Positions 30,336-41,066 of a stretch of DNA of 64,000 bases are shown in pieces; the first letter of the stretch is position 1, and each line of letters starts with the position of its first letter. The translations under genes were made by a program, and so were the position numbers. Source of the stretch: Staphylococcus nepalensis (GTDB lineage Bacteria; Bacillota; Bacilli; Staphylococcales; Staphylococcaceae); the NCBI RefSeq assembly GCF_014635045.1, contig NZ_BMCF01000006.1:62001-126000 (forward strand), written 5' to 3'. The notes below the pieces were generated by a model. That model saw only the letters and a program-made list of their open reading frames with translations, was not told the DNA's origin and ran no database searches.

Positions 30336-30908
30336 TTATTCATAGTTTGTATCCGGATTAAATCCAAATTTCATTTCATTAAGTGGCCAATATCTAAATG
30401 ATACTTTACCTACAACTTGGTCTTTATCAATTAAACCAAATGAACGGCTATCTTTACTAACTTCACGGTTGTCACCTAGCACTAGCAATTTATCTTTTGG
30501 AATTTTATTCTTACCGTCTACTTGGTTGATATCTTTCGTTTCAAGGCTACCAGTAATGTATTCACCTAATTTATGTTTTTCATTATAATCTAAATAAGGT
30601 TCATCTACTTTTTTACCATTAACGATGAGTTGATCATCTTTATATTCTATTTCATCTCCAGGTGTACCAATGACACGTTTGACGTAGTCATTTTCTTTTG
30701 TAGCATGAAATACAATAACATTACCTTTTTCTAAACTACCTAGTTTTTGACCTATTAAATTGACTACTACGCGTTCTCCATCTTTAAGTGTCGGATCCAT
30801 AGAGTCACCCTTTACTGTATATGACTTTGCGACAAAGTTTGTAATCAATAGCACTAACGCTACAGCAACAACGATTGACACAATCCATTCTAATATTTCT
30901 TTTTTCAC
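30336..30908 (-). CDS. spsB: Signal peptidase I (SpsB)
   Basis: Membrane-bound type I signal peptidase that cleaves Sec and Tat signal peptides at the outer face; essential in S. aureus. Its 190 aa have an N-terminal anchor (about 8-27), catalytic Ser36 in GDSMDPT, general base Lys77 in YVKRVIG and the box E motif GDNREVSKDSRSFG. All catalytic residues are present. It lies 18 bases after spsA in a TVP38-spsA-spsB operon. Confidence 0.97.
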   Translation of the reverse strand: MKKEILEWIVSIVVAVALVLLITNFVAKSYTVKGDSMDPTLKDGERVVVNLIGQKLGSLEKGNVIVFHATKENDYVKRVIGTPGDEIEYKDDQLIVNGKKVDEPYLDYNEKHKLGEYITGSLETKDINQVDGKNKIPKDKLLVLGDNREVSKDSRSFGLIDKDQVVGKVSFRYWPLNEMKFGFNPDTNYE

Positions 30909-30926
30909 TGTTTACACCTCGTCCAT

Positions 30927-31445
30927 TTAATTAAAGTTTGCTGTGAATCTATCAAAAGGATAATACCTTAAACTGATGTCACCAATAATTTCTTCCTGTC
31001 GAACAAAGCCAATTGTTCTAGAATCATGTTTATTATTACGATTATCATTAAGTACAAAATAAACGTCCGGTGGAATAATATCTCCTTCAGACCCTTTAAC
31101 ATTTCTAAGAGATAATTCATCAATACGCGTATCAGTATAACTTTCTTTCACTTGTCTGTCATCTCTATACAACTGCCCTTGTTTAAAAGCAATAGATTGA
31201 CCAGGTTTTCCGATAATTCTACCAAAATTGGTATCATTACCTTTACGGTACATGATAATATCATTATTATTTAATAAATTAAATGTTGTTTTGATTTTAT
31301 TAACAATTACACGATCGTCTTGTTTCAATGTCGGATTCATACTTTTATCTTGAATCACAGCACCGGTAATTACAAACGCTTGAATCAATATGACAATAAT
31401 AATCGCAAATATAATAGAAATCAAATGTTTTACTATCTTACTCAA
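30927..31445 (-). CDS. spsA: Signal peptidase I homologue SpsA, catalytic lysine missing
   Basis: 172-aa membrane-anchored SPase I homologue. The start is most likely TTG 31445 behind AGGAG (spacing 7), giving [10 protein letters not shown]; the open frame upstream overlaps the preceding gene. Relative to SpsB the nucleophile Ser is kept (Ser35 in KSMNPT), but the lysine general base is replaced by Gly (TNFGRIIG against YVKRVIG). Box E is altered to [14 protein letters not shown]. The protein should not cleave by the normal Ser/Lys mechanism. In S. aureus, as I recall, SpsA lacks the serine as well. It may act as a partner or scaffold (inference). Confidence 0.92.
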   Translation of the reverse strand: MSKIVKHLISIIFAIIIVILIQAFVITGAVIQDKSMNPTLKQDDRVIVNKIKTTFNLLNNNDIIMYRKGNDTNFGRIIGKPGQSIAFKQGQLYRDDRQVKESYTDTRIDELSLRNVKGSEGDIIPPDVYFVLNDNRNNKHDSRTIGFVRQEEIIGDISLRYYPFDRFTANFN

Positions 31446-31449
31446 CTTG

Positions 31450-32025
31450 TCACTCCTCTGGAGAATGCATAAAATATCGCTCAAGCTTCCTACCAATAAA
31501 CCATACAACCACAATTACAATTATAATCAAAATTAATCTTAATGGGTCAGTAAATAGCGTCGTAATATCATTGCCTAACCATCCAATCAAACCAATCATT
31601 ATTAATTTCGAACTGAACAATACGACAAGATAAACATGCGCTTTAATATGGGACAAACTCACTACCAAATTAACTAAGGCGCTTGGTGTAAATGGGAAAC
31701 ATAGCAAAATAAAAATGGGGATGACCCCTTTTCTATCTATAAAATGTATCAACCGTTGAACAGATGTACGTTGTTGTAATCGTAGCATATATCGTGTATG
31801 GGTTAACCTTCTAAAACATATAAATACAAGATAACTTCCTAGAACAGTTCCTAACCACGCTAATAATGTACCCATCCAAAATCCAAACGCATTTACATTG
31901 ACAATGACAAATACAATAATAGGTAACACTGGTATAAACGCTTCAATAAAAGGCAATAAAAATCCAACAATATATCCTAAACTGCCAAATAAATCAAACC
32001 AATATTGTACTTGCTCTTGAGTCAT
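31450..32025 (-). CDS. TVP38/TMEM64 (DedA-like, SNARE-associated) membrane protein
   Basis: 191-aa membrane protein with about five hydrophobic segments. [25 protein letters not shown] and the central [10 protein letters not shown] motif identify the VTT/DedA-like superfamily, members of which move lipids such as undecaprenyl phosphate or phospholipids; the substrate here is unknown. ATG 32025 has GGTGGGG nine bases upstream; an ATG at 32043 is also open but lacks a ribosome site. The stop lies 4 bases from the spsA TTG start, implying an operon with the signal peptidases. Confidence 0.8.
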   Translation of the reverse strand: MTQEQVQYWFDLFGSLGYIVGFLLPFIEAFIPVLPIIVFVIVNVNAFGFWMGTLLAWLGTVLGSYLVFICFRRLTHTRYMLRLQQRTSVQRLIHFIDRKGVIPIFILLCFPFTPSALVNLVVSLSHIKAHVYLVVLFSSKLIMIGLIGWLGNDITTLFTDPLRLILIIIVIVVVWFIGRKLERYFMHSPEE

Positions 32026-32408
32026 TTCATCAATCCCCACCATTGTTATTCAACGATTATTATAAGTGTATTATAACTATTTTAAAACAATAAAGTACTC
32101 ATTTCATCAAATATCAGTCTCAAGTACGAAACAAAGCATCCAATTTTACAGCAATGCAAATCAAAAATAACTACTTATACGCATACACACCATCTCTAAT
32201 TAAATAAAAATGAGCAGAACAGAAATCTAATTTAAAAAATAAGATTCCTTTATCCTGCTCATACGTAGATTGGTGAAATTCTCCTTTTAATTTAACGCTA
32301 TTTTCAGGACTAATCACCTACCAACCATTTAAGTAAGAAACTTGAAATACACGCCCATACAAACTTCTCACTGAATCAAATTGATACATTCAATTTTGCT
32401 AAATAAAA
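32026..32408. other. Intergenic region upstream of TVP38 gene
   Basis: 383 bases without a credible ORF. It contains the pgi-side repeat hairpin (32205-32263) and, nearer 32026-32110, the likely promoter of the TVP38-spsA-spsB operon, which I could not place exactly. Confidence 0.5.
32205..32263. terminator. Staphylococcal intergenic hairpin downstream of pgi
   Basis: Arms ATGAGCAG/CTGCTCAT with an inner AGAAATCTAATTT/AAGATTCCTTT section. Shares GCAGAACAGAAATCTA with 30169-30186. Lies about 145 bases after the pgi stop. Confidence 0.6.
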
Positions 32409-33740
32409 TTATAAACGTTTTTCTAATGCTTCTTTTTTATCTTCAAATCCTGGCTTACCTAATAAAGCAAACATATTTTGTTTATATGCTTCAACGCCAG
32501 GTTGATTAAATGGGTTTACGCCTAATTGATACCCGCTCATTGCACACGCCATTTCAAAGAAGTACACGATATAGCCGAATGTTTCTTCATCCAATTGAGG
32601 AATATTAATAACAACATTTGGAACGCCGCCGTCGGTATGAGCTAATAGCGTACCTTCGAATGCTTTTGTATTAACTTCATCAATTGTTTTACCAGCCAAG
32701 TAGTTTAAACCATCTAGATTATCACTATCTTCTTCAATAGTAATGCTGTGTTTTGGCTCGTTCACTTTTACTACAGTTTCAAATAAGAAACGACGGCCTT
32801 CTTGTACATATTGGCCAAGTGAGTGTAAATCAGTTGTATAATTAGCACTGGATGGATAGATGCCTTTGTAATCTTTACCTTCTGATTCACCAAATAATTG
32901 TTTCCACCATTCATTGAAATATTGCATTGAAGGTTCGTAATTAATTAACATTTCTGTATCGTAACCTTTTGCATATAAAATATTACGGATACTAGCATAT
33001 TGATATGCAATGTTATCTTCTAAGTTTTCAGAAGAAAGTTCTTCTCGTGCTTTAGCAGCACCGCTCATCATAGCTTCAATATCAATACCTGCTACTGCAA
33101 TTGGTAATAAGCCAACTGCAGTTAATACTGAGTAACGGCCACCAATGTCGTCTGGCACTACAAATGTTTCATAACCTTCATTTGTCGCTAATTGTTTCAA
33201 CGCACCTTTTTCTTTATCTGTTGTTGCAAAAATACGTTGTTTTGCTTCTTCTTTACCATATTTATTTTCTAAAATTTGTTTAAATAATCTAAATGAAACT
33301 GCTGGTTCCGTAGTCGTACCAGATTTTGAAATAACATTAACTGAAAAATCTTTTCCATCTAAATAGTTAATTAATTCTTGTGTATATGTTGAAGATAGAT
33401 GATTACCTACAAAGACAATTTCAGGGTATTCATCACTATTTCTAAATGCAGGTGTTAGCATTTCAATTGCAGCACGTGCACCTAAATATGAACCACCAAT
33501 ACCAATTACAACAAATACGTCTGAATTTTCTTTAACACGTTTAGAAGCATCTAAAATGCGTGAAAATTCTTCTTTATCATAATTTACAGGCAAGTCAATC
33601 CAACCTAAGAAATCACTGCCAGCGCCTGTTCCTTCATGAATCGTTTTATGAATTGATTTAACAATATCTTTTTGTTGCTGTAATTCATGTTCGCCGAAAA
33701 ATTCTAAAGTTTTACCATAATCTAATTGAATATGAGTCAT
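32409..33740 (-). CDS. pgi: Glucose-6-phosphate isomerase
   Basis: Interconverts glucose-6-phosphate and fructose-6-phosphate in glycolysis and gluconeogenesis; cytoplasmic. The 443 aa are typical of the short Gram-positive form. Signature regions include [13 protein letters not shown] (about 78-90), [11 protein letters not shown] and LGKPGFED at the C-terminus. ATG follows GGAGGC. Single gene, divergent from argG, with the repeat hairpin as likely terminator. Confidence 0.97.
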   Translation of the reverse strand: MTHIQLDYGKTLEFFGEHELQQQKDIVKSIHKTIHEGTGAGSDFLGWIDLPVNYDKEEFSRILDASKRVKENSDVFVVIGIGGSYLGARAAIEMLTPAFRNSDEYPEIVFVGNHLSSTYTQELINYLDGKDFSVNVISKSGTTTEPAVSFRLFKQILENKYGKEEAKQRIFATTDKEKGALKQLATNEGYETFVVPDDIGGRYSVLTAVGLLPIAVAGIDIEAMMSGAAKAREELSSENLEDNIAYQYASIRNILYAKGYDTEMLINYEPSMQYFNEWWKQLFGESEGKDYKGIYPSSANYTTDLHSLGQYVQEGRRFLFETVVKVNEPKHSITIEEDSDNLDGLNYLAGKTIDEVNTKAFEGTLLAHTDGGVPNVVINIPQLDEETFGYIVYFFEMACAMSGYQLGVNPFNQPGVEAYKQNMFALLGKPGFEDKKEALEKRL

Positions 33741-34092
33741 CTAAATTGCCTCCAGTGTTTTTGATTTCACTAATATTTTACTAAGTTTATTTTTACTATT
33801 CAAACAACTAGCCTATAAATCAAATTTTTCTATAAATCATTTAGTTTATATTGTTTTAAAATTATAACAATTCCATCAATTGTTATATTCAATATTATAT
33901 ACATTATAAGAAACAAAGGCAAATATTATACCAACGCTATCACAATCATAAAACCAAATTATACATTTTTAGAAATTTCAAGTTTTTGCATATTTATGTA
34001 TAAAAATGGTTTTATTTTCATTTTTAATCTGCTATACTTACTAATATCAAATTTATAACTAACAAATAAAAATTTTCAATAGAGGTGTAATT
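33741..34092. other. Divergent intergenic region pgi / argG
   Basis: 352 very A/T-rich bases between divergent genes. It holds ArgR-like boxes (33987-34010) and a TATACT -10 candidate (34033-34038) for argG. The pgi promoter is not clear by eye. Confidence 0.5.
33987..34010 (+). promoter_or_regulatory. ArgR/AhrC-like boxes upstream of argG
   Basis: TGCATATTTATGTA matches the ARG-box consensus TGMATWWWWATKCA at 13 of 14 positions, with an overlapping weaker copy TGTATAAAAATGGT. They lie about 25-45 bases upstream of a TATACT -10 candidate. Confidence 0.45.
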
Positions 34093-35295
34093 ATGAAAGA
34101 GAAAATCGTATTAGCATATTCCGGCGGATTAGATACAAGTGTGGCAGTAAAATGGTTGATTGATAAAGGTTATGACATTGTCGCTTGTTGTTTAGATGTC
34201 GGTGAAGGAAAAGATTTGGATTTAGTTTATCAAAAAGCATTAGACATGGGGGCAGTTGAATGTCATATTATTGATGCTACTGAAGAATTTAGTAATGACT
34301 TTGTTTCATATGCAATTAAAGGAAATTTAATGTATGAAGGTACTTACCCACTTGTTTCTGCACTATCAAGACCTTTAATTTCAAAAAAATTAGTAGAAAT
34401 TGCTAGCAAAACTAACGCTGTAGGTATTGCCCATGGTTGTACTGGTAAAGGCAATGATCAAGTGCGTTTTGAAGTAGCAATTAAAGCTTTAGACCCTGAT
34501 TTAAAAGTATTTGCCCCGGTAAGAGAATGGGCTTGGAGTCGTGAAGAAGAAATTGATTATGCATTAAAGCATAATATTCCAGTTCCAATCCAACATGACT
34601 CTCCATATTCAATCGACCAAAACTTATGGGGAAGAAGTAATGAATGTGGTATTTTGGAAGATCCTTACGCAGCACCACCAAAAGACGCATTTGATTTAAC
34701 ACAAGAAATTGAAGATACGCCAGATGAAGCGGATGAAATTGTATTAACCTTTGAAAAAGGGATTCCAACATCATTTAATGGAGAAACTTATACATTAAGC
34801 CAATTAATATTAGAATTAAATAAGCTTGCTGGTAAACATGGTATTGGTAGAATCGATCATGTAGAAAATAGATTAGTGGGTATTAAATCAAGAGAAGTTT
34901 ATGAAACACCAGCAGCAGAAGTCATTTTAAAAGCACACAAAGCACTTGAAACGATTACTTTAACTAAAGATGTAGCACATTTCAAACCAGTAATTGAAAA
35001 GCAATTTTCAGAACAAATATATAATGGTCTTTGGTTCTCACCTTTAACAGATAGCTTAAAAGCATTTGTAGATAGTACACAAGCGTTCGTTTCTGGTGAA
35101 GTACGTGTTAAATTATTCAAAGGAAATGCAATTGTAAATGGAAGAAAATCACCACATACATTATATAACGAAAAATTAGCAACTTATACAAAAGAAGATG
35201 CATTTAACCAAGCCTCAGCAGTCGGATTCATTGATATCTTTGGTCTACCAACTAAAGTCAATTCTATGTTACATGGTGGTTACTTAAATGAGTAA
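34093..35295 (+). CDS. argG: Argininosuccinate synthase
   Basis: Joins citrulline and aspartate with ATP to form argininosuccinate, the penultimate step to arginine. 400 aa, the usual length. The N-type PP-loop AYSGGLDTS is at 8-16, and [17 protein letters not shown] and [12 protein letters not shown] are also conserved. ATG follows AGAGGTG. The stop overlaps the argH start by 8 bases, so the two are translated together. ArgR-like boxes precede the gene. Confidence 0.97.
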   Translation: MKEKIVLAYSGGLDTSVAVKWLIDKGYDIVACCLDVGEGKDLDLVYQKALDMGAVECHIIDATEEFSNDFVSYAIKGNLMYEGTYPLVSALSRPLISKKLVEIASKTNAVGIAHGCTGKGNDQVRFEVAIKALDPDLKVFAPVREWAWSREEEIDYALKHNIPVPIQHDSPYSIDQNLWGRSNECGILEDPYAAPPKDAFDLTQEIEDTPDEADEIVLTFEKGIPTSFNGETYTLSQLILELNKLAGKHGIGRIDHVENRLVGIKSREVYETPAAEVILKAHKALETITLTKDVAHFKPVIEKQFSEQIYNGLWFSPLTDSLKAFVDSTQAFVSGEVRVKLFKGNAIVNGRKSPHTLYNEKLATYTKEDAFNQASAVGFIDIFGLPTKVNSMLHGGYLNE

Positions 35296-36670
35296 GAAAG
35301 CTTGGGGTGGAAGATTTAGTGAACAACCTGAAGACTGGGTTGATGCGTTTAATGCTTCAGTCCATTTTGATAAAGCACTCATTCAATATGATGTGCAAGG
35401 AAGCATTGCTCATGCCACAATGTTAGCCAAACAAAACATTATATCTGATGATGACTGCCATCAAATTATTAATGGCTTAAAAGATATTTTAAAAGATTAT
35501 GAAGAAGGTAATTTATCACTAGATGTTTCTTTAGAAGATATCCATCTCAATATAGAACATGAATTAATCAAACGTATTGGTGACGCAGGTGGTAGATTGC
35601 ATACTGGCCGAAGCAGAAATGATCAAGTAGCTACTGATATGCATCTGTATACCAAAGAAGAAGTTACAAAAATTATTGAGTTAATCGACAGTTTTAAACA
35701 AACCATTGTCGATATAGCGGAACAACACGTGGATACCATTATGCCTGGTTATACGCACTTACAAAGAGCACAACCTATTTCATTCGCACATCACGTCCTC
35801 ACTTATTATTGGATGTTAAATAGAGACAAATCACGTTTTGAAGATAGCTTAAAACGAATCGATATTTCCCCACTTGGTGCCGCTGCACTAAGTGGAACAA
35901 CCTATCCCATCGATCGTCATGAAACACAATCTTTATTAAACTTTAGTTCTATTTACGAAAATAGTATGGATGCTGTAAGTGATAGAGATTATATTGTAGA
36001 AACATTGCATAATATTTCACTGACGATGGTTCACCTATCTCGTTTTGCTGAAGAAATTATTTTTTGGTCATCTGCCGAAGCACATTTTATAACCTTATCA
36101 GACGCGTTTTCAACTGGCTCTTCCATTATGCCACAAAAGAAAAACCCTGATATGGCTGAATTAATTAGAGGCAAGGTTGGTCGTACGACAGGAAACTTGA
36201 TGAGTATGCTAATGACGCTCAAAGGTTTACCTCTTGCTTATAACAAAGATATGCAAGAAGATAAAGAAGGACTGTTTGACGCAATTCATACTATCAAAGG
36301 CTCTCTTCGCATTTTCGAAGGTATGATAGACACAATGACAGTAAATGTGGAATACTTACAACAAACTGTTTATAATGATTTTTCAAATGCAACTGAGCTT
36401 GCTGATTATCTCGTTAATAAAGGTGTGCCCTTCAGAACAGCACATGAAATTGTTGGAAAAATGGTATTATGGGCTATTCAACACGATATTTATTTATTAG
36501 ACGTGCCATTAAATCAATATCAAGAAGCACACGAAAGCATTGAATCAGATATTTATGATTACTTAAAACCTGAAAATTGCGTAAGCCGTCGTATCAGTTA
36601 TGGATCAACTGGTCAAGCTTCTGTAAAACATCAGTTATCAGTAATTAAACAGCAGTACAATACAAATTAA
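35288..36670 (+). CDS. argH: Argininosuccinate lyase
   Basis: Splits argininosuccinate into arginine and fumarate. 460 aa; fumarase/aspartase superfamily with the signature [15 protein letters not shown] (about 280), the upstream [14 protein letters not shown] and the catalytic-loop [13 protein letters not shown]. It overlaps argG and ends before a strong hairpin. Confidence 0.97.
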   Translation: MSKKAWGGRFSEQPEDWVDAFNASVHFDKALIQYDVQGSIAHATMLAKQNIISDDDCHQIINGLKDILKDYEEGNLSLDVSLEDIHLNIEHELIKRIGDAGGRLHTGRSRNDQVATDMHLYTKEEVTKIIELIDSFKQTIVDIAEQHVDTIMPGYTHLQRAQPISFAHHVLTYYWMLNRDKSRFEDSLKRIDISPLGAAALSGTTYPIDRHETQSLLNFSSIYENSMDAVSDRDYIVETLHNISLTMVHLSRFAEEIIFWSSAEAHFITLSDAFSTGSSIMPQKKNPDMAELIRGKVGRTTGNLMSMLMTLKGLPLAYNKDMQEDKEGLFDAIHTIKGSLRIFEGMIDTMTVNVEYLQQTVYNDFSNATELADYLVNKGVPFRTAHEIVGKMVLWAIQHDIYLLDVPLNQYQEAHESIESDIYDYLKPENCVSRRISYGSTGQASVKHQLSVIKQQYNTN

Positions 36671-36683
36671 TATGCCTAAGATA

Positions 36684-36727
36684 AAGCCTGTAAGTTAATT
36701 AAGTGAATTAACTTACAGGCTTTTTTA
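36684..36727 (+). terminator. Terminator of argGH
   Basis: Perfect 17-bp arms AAGCCTGTAAGTTAATT / complement around AAGTG, then TTTTTT, 14 bases after the argH stop. Confidence 0.95.
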
Positions 36728-36968
36728 CAAAATACGTTCTTTATACATTTCATCGCATTTTACTTGAACATGATTCAATATGATTGAAAAATCAAAGTGC
36801 CCTTTGTTTTATTGTTTTATTTTATAAAGTTTTTTAAATAATTTAACAAATCGTTATAAAAGTGTTAATTTTATAAATTTTAAATTTTAATATCGTAAAT
36901 TTCATTCTCATATGTCATTTTATTTTGTACGGTTGATATGTAAATACATACCAAGGAGTGACCTCATT

Positions 36969-37943
36969 TTGAAAAGCCTAAATAAAGTGATTACAACTAG
37001 TATTGCAATTACGTCCCTGTCCCTCATAACAACTACATCGATAATCGAAGCTAGTGGTAGTAATACCAGCAACGCTTCAACTTCAAACCAGACATCTCAT
37101 AACTCGTATAACTCAAATAACGTACATAATCTGACTGGCGAACAATACACAACAATCGCGCATAGGGGTGCAAGTGGGTATGCCCCAGAACACACCTTTT
37201 TCTCGTATGATAAAAGCCACAATGCCATAGGCGCATCCTATATTGAAATCGACTTACAAATGACAAAAGACGGGCACCTAGTAGCGATGCATGATGAAAC
37301 AGTAGATAGAACCACAAATGGCACTGGAAGAGTTGATGCTTATACGCTCGAAGAATTAAAACAATTAGATGCAGGTAGTAAATTTAATGCTCAAAACCCA
37401 AAATACGCTAATTCAAACTATAAAGATGCTAAAATTCCTACATTTAATGAAATATTAGAACGTTATGGCCCAGATGCTAATTATTATATTGAAACCAAAT
37501 CACCTGATGTTTATCCAGGCATGGAAGAAGCAGTACTGGAAGCACTGGATGCTCACCATTTGCTCAATAAACACTCGCTTAACAATGGTCATGTATTAAT
37601 ACAATCATTTTCAGTTGAAAGTTTAACTAAATTACATCGTTTAAATAGCAATATACCATTAATAAGATTGTTAGATAAAGGTGAATTACCACGTCTATCA
37701 CAAAAAGATTTCAATCAAATCAGACAATATGCCATTGGTGTAGGTCCTGAATTTACAGATTTAACTGAACAAAATGTAAAGAATCTTAAACGCGCCAGCT
37801 TATTAGTTCATCCATTTACAGTCAATAACAAAGAGGATATGTATCGTTTAAACCAATATGGTGTTGATGGTGTTTTCACCAATTATCCTGATTTATATAA
37901 ACAAGTTATACAAGATGATGGACGACAGCACAACAAAGATTAA
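36969..37943 (+). CDS. glpQ: Secreted glycerophosphodiester phosphodiesterase (GlpQ)
   Basis: Hydrolyses glycerophosphodiesters, releasing glycerol-3-phosphate. 324 aa from TTG 36969, which follows AAGGAG by ten bases; an upstream ATG (36912) is open but has no ribosome site. The N-terminus KSLNKVITTSIAITSLSL is a Sec signal peptide, with probable cleavage near EAS-GS, followed by a Ser/Asn/Thr-rich linker. The GDPD motifs are intact: IAHRGASGYAPEHT, EIDLQMTKDGHLVAMHDETVDRTTNGTG (His and acidic metal/catalytic residues) and YYIETKSP. Monocistronic, with its own terminator. Confidence 0.93.
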   Translation: MKSLNKVITTSIAITSLSLITTTSIIEASGSNTSNASTSNQTSHNSYNSNNVHNLTGEQYTTIAHRGASGYAPEHTFFSYDKSHNAIGASYIEIDLQMTKDGHLVAMHDETVDRTTNGTGRVDAYTLEELKQLDAGSKFNAQNPKYANSNYKDAKIPTFNEILERYGPDANYYIETKSPDVYPGMEEAVLEALDAHHLLNKHSLNNGHVLIQSFSVESLTKLHRLNSNIPLIRLLDKGELPRLSQKDFNQIRQYAIGVGPEFTDLTEQNVKNLKRASLLVHPFTVNNKEDMYRLNQYGVDGVFTNYPDLYKQVIQDDGRQHNKD

Positions 37944-37949
37944 TGCAAA

Positions 37950-38003
37950 CAAAAAAGTAGACGAAGTTCACTTTATTAATAGAACTTCATCTACTTTTTA
38001 TTT
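37950..38003. terminator. Bidirectional terminator glpQ / gluD
   Basis: Arms AAAAAGTAGACGAAGTTC and GAACTTCATCTACTTTTT (one mismatch) between convergent genes, with T-runs on both strands. Confidence 0.9.
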
Positions 38004-38022
38004 AATTTCAATCATTGATTAA

Positions 38023-39267
38023 TTAAGCCCAACCACGGTAACGTGCAGCTTCAGCAGTACGTTTAATACCAATAATATATGCTGCTAAGCGCATATCTAT
38101 TTTTCTGTTTTGAGATAATTCGTAAATGGTATCGAAAGCTGTGATTAGTTTCTCACGTAATTTCGTATTCACTTCTTCTTCTGACCAATAATAACCTTGG
38201 TTATTTTGAACCCATTCGAAGTAAGAAACTGTAACACCGCCAGCACTTGCTAACACATCAGGTACAAGCAATTTACCACGTTCTGTTAAGATACGTGTAC
38301 CAGCTGGTGTTGTAGGGCCATTAGCCGCTTCAACAACGATATCTGCTTTAATATCATTTGCATTATCTTCTGTGATTTGGTTAGCAATTGCTGCTGGCAC
38401 AAGAATATCACAATCAAGTTCAAACAATGCTTTGTTAGAAATTGTGTCATCGAATAAGTTTGTAACTGTACCAAAACTATCTCTTCTATCTAAAAGATAA
38501 TCTATATCCAAACCATCTGGGTCATGTAGTGCACCATAAGCATCTGAGATACCAACGATTTTCGCACCCATATCGTAAAGGAATTTGGATAAGAAACTCC
38601 CCGCATTACCAAAACCTTGAATAACAATACGCGCCCCTTTAAGGTTTAAACCTCTACGTTTAGCTGCTTGTTCAATAGCAATCACAACGCCTAATGCTGT
38701 AGAACGATCGCGTCCTTGTGAACCACCTAAAACAATAGGCTTCCCAGTGATAAATCCTGGTGAATTAAATTTATCTAATGAACTATATTCGTCCATCATC
38801 CAAGCCATAATTTGTGAGTTAGTAAATACATCTGGTGCTGGGATATCTTTTGTAGGTCCAACAAATTGAGATATCGCACGAACATACCCACGAGATAGAC
38901 GTTCAACTTCATGAATACTCATTTGTCTTGGATCACAAATGATTCCACCTTTACCGCCACCGTATGGTAAATCCACGATGCCACATTTTAATGTCATCCA
39001 CATAGATAATGCTTTAACTTCTTCAACATCTACATCGGGATGGAAACGTACCCCACCTTTTGTTGGTCCAACAGCATCATTATGTTGAGCACGATACCCT
39101 TTGAATGTTTGGACGGTCCCATCATCCATACGTACAGGGATACGTACTTCAAGGAATCTTAATGGTTCCTTTACTAAGTCATACATACCATCATCAAATC
39201 CCAATTTATGCAATGCTTCTTTAATAATTTGTTGCGTAGAAGTAACTAAATTATTATTCTCAGTCAT
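38023..39267 (-). CDS. gluD: NAD-specific glutamate dehydrogenase
   Basis: Catabolic glutamate dehydrogenase (GudB/RocG type) feeding 2-oxoglutarate to the TCA cycle. 414 aa. The glutamate-binding and catalytic region reads VDLPYGGGKGGIICDP (about 98-113), the NAD fold has VIQGFGNAGSF, and GPTTPAGTRIL follows. ATG follows AGAGGCG. It lies 110 bases downstream of rocD on the same strand, completing a proline/arginine-to-glutamate-to-2-oxoglutarate route. Confidence 0.95.
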   Translation of the reverse strand: MTENNNLVTSTQQIIKEALHKLGFDDGMYDLVKEPLRFLEVRIPVRMDDGTVQTFKGYRAQHNDAVGPTKGGVRFHPDVDVEEVKALSMWMTLKCGIVDLPYGGGKGGIICDPRQMSIHEVERLSRGYVRAISQFVGPTKDIPAPDVFTNSQIMAWMMDEYSSLDKFNSPGFITGKPIVLGGSQGRDRSTALGVVIAIEQAAKRRGLNLKGARIVIQGFGNAGSFLSKFLYDMGAKIVGISDAYGALHDPDGLDIDYLLDRRDSFGTVTNLFDDTISNKALFELDCDILVPAAIANQITEDNANDIKADIVVEAANGPTTPAGTRILTERGKLLVPDVLASAGGVTVSYFEWVQNNQGYYWSEEEVNTKLREKLITAFDTIYELSQNRKIDMRLAAYIIGIKRTAEAARYRGWA

Positions 39268-39377
39268 GATTCATTTCGCCTCTTTTTCGTTACTAATGAT
39301 TTCGCTTTCACGATAATTGTAACATAAGATTTTGCTTTTTAAAGGGTTTTCAAAACTTAAGTTACAGAACATTGATT

Positions 39378-40568
39378 TTATTTAAAAACACTGTTTACTT
39401 TGTCTATTGCAAAGTCTAATTCTTCTTTAGAAATGATCAGCGGCGGTGCAAATCTAATCACGGTATCATGGGTTTCTTTACATAATAAACCTGCTTCTTT
39501 TAGCTTCTCGCAGTATGGTCTAGCATTTTCATTTAACTCTATACCAATAAATAATCCGCGACCGCGTACTTCTTTAATAGATGGATGTTCAATTTTTTCT
39601 AATTCTGATTTAAAATACTCGCCTAATTCTAATGAACGACCTGCTAAATCTTCATCTACTAAAACGTCTAATGCTGCAATAGATACAGCACAAGCTAAAG
39701 GATTCCCCCCAAATGTTGAACCGTGAGAGCCAGGTGTAAATACACCTAATACTTCTTCATCTGCAAGTACAACTGAAATTGGAAACACACCACCACCTAG
39801 CGCTTTGCCTAAAATATAAACATCCGGTTTAACGTTATCCCAATCAGTAGCAAATAATTTACCTGAACGTCCAAGTCCTGCTTGAATTTCATCAGCGATA
39901 AATAAAACGTTATGTTCATCACATAATGCTCTAATTTCTTTTAAATAGCCTTCAGGCGGTACATTAATACCAGCTTCTCCTTGTATAGGCTCGATTAAAA
40001 TAGCTGCTGTATTTTCATTGATTGCTTTTTTAACTGCATCTATGTTACCAAATTCAACTTTACGGAAACCGTCTAATAAAGGACCATAACCGCGCTGATA
40101 TTCTGGTTCAGATGATAATGATACGGGTGCCATTGTACGACCATGGAAGTTACCATTGAATGCTATAATTTCAGCTTTATCTGGTTCAATTTGTTTTACA
40201 TCATAAGCCCAACGACGTGCAGCTTTCAATGCTGTTTCAACTGCTTCTGCGCCTGTATTCATTGGTAAAGCTTTCTCTTTACCAGCTAACTTACAAATTT
40301 TTTCATACCATTCGCCTAAATTATCACTATGGAATGCACGCGATACTAAAGTCACTTTATCTGCTTGATCTTTTAACGCTTGGATAATTTTAGGATGTCT
40401 ATGCCCTTGGTTTACTGCAGAATAAGCAGATAACATATCCATATATTTATTTCCTTCCGGGTCTTTAACCCATACGCCTTCAGCTTCTGAAATAACAATT
40501 GGAAGTGGTACATAATTATGAGCACCATAGTGGTTTGTTAATTCAATGATTTCTTCTGATCTTGACAT
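39378..40568 (-). CDS. rocD: Ornithine aminotransferase
   Basis: PLP enzyme converting ornithine and 2-oxoglutarate to glutamate-semialdehyde and glutamate. 396 aa from ATG 40568, behind GGGGAGA; the open frame upstream lacks support. Class III aminotransferase motifs: [16 protein letters not shown], the Asp in [13 protein letters not shown], and the PLP lysine in [14 protein letters not shown] (about 255). With gluD it forms an arginine-degradation unit. A CodY-like and a cre-like site lie upstream, which fits nutrient repression. Confidence 0.95.
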   Translation of the reverse strand: MSRSEEIIELTNHYGAHNYVPLPIVISEAEGVWVKDPEGNKYMDMLSAYSAVNQGHRHPKIIQALKDQADKVTLVSRAFHSDNLGEWYEKICKLAGKEKALPMNTGAEAVETALKAARRWAYDVKQIEPDKAEIIAFNGNFHGRTMAPVSLSSEPEYQRGYGPLLDGFRKVEFGNIDAVKKAINENTAAILIEPIQGEAGINVPPEGYLKEIRALCDEHNVLFIADEIQAGLGRSGKLFATDWDNVKPDVYILGKALGGGVFPISVVLADEEVLGVFTPGSHGSTFGGNPLACAVSIAALDVLVDEDLAGRSLELGEYFKSELEKIEHPSIKEVRGRGLFIGIELNENARPYCEKLKEAGLLCKETHDTVIRFAPPLIISKEELDFAIDKVNSVFK

Positions 40569-40655
40569 AATATCTCCCCTTTGTGTGAATTGAAATATAA
40601 TGATTAATTGGCAATACTTATTCATAGCATAACGTATTTATTAACTTTCGAAAAC

Positions 40656-40670
40656 TATTTTCCGAAAATG
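40656..40670 (-). promoter_or_regulatory. CodY-like operator upstream of rocD
   Basis: TATTTTCCGAAAATG (plus strand) contains the ATTTTCCGAAAAT core and matches the CodY consensus at 12 of 15 positions, 88 bases upstream of the rocD ATG. Confidence 0.4.
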
Positions 40671-40739
40671 CTATAAAATCGTAAATTCAAAACTTACAAC
40701 TCAAGTTTTAAATGCTATGTTTATAAAACCACTAATATA

Positions 40740-40755
40740 ATGTAAGCCCTTACAA
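40740..40755 (-). promoter_or_regulatory. cre-like (CcpA) site upstream of rocD
   Basis: ATGTAAGCCCTTACAA resembles the catabolite-responsive element WTGNAARCGNWWWCAW, with one central mismatch, 172 bases upstream of rocD. Confidence 0.4.
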
Positions 40756-41066
40756 TAATATAATGACACATTTCTAACTGTTTGCACAAGTCAATTTCAA
40801 TAAATTTAACCATTTTCTTAAATTAAATTTATCGCTATCTAATCTAACCCACATTAGCTATTCATATACTATGAATAAAAGCTATATCCTAAACAAAAAA
40901 ATTTAAAAATGGATTATCAAATCGATACGCGTAAACCTTGTATGGTAAAGCTTAATAAGCATACAAACAGAAATATATTTTCTAAAATCATTTGCTCATC
41001 TTACCAATATCCTATTTGACATATAGTCATCCCTTAACCTTTATTTTTACGATAATGATAAAAAAT

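Noticed and set aside
33964..33978. CodY-like 12/15 match upstream of argG
   Set aside because: CATTTTTAGAAATTT lacks the central C and such matches are expected by chance at this base composition; the ArgR-like box nearby is better.
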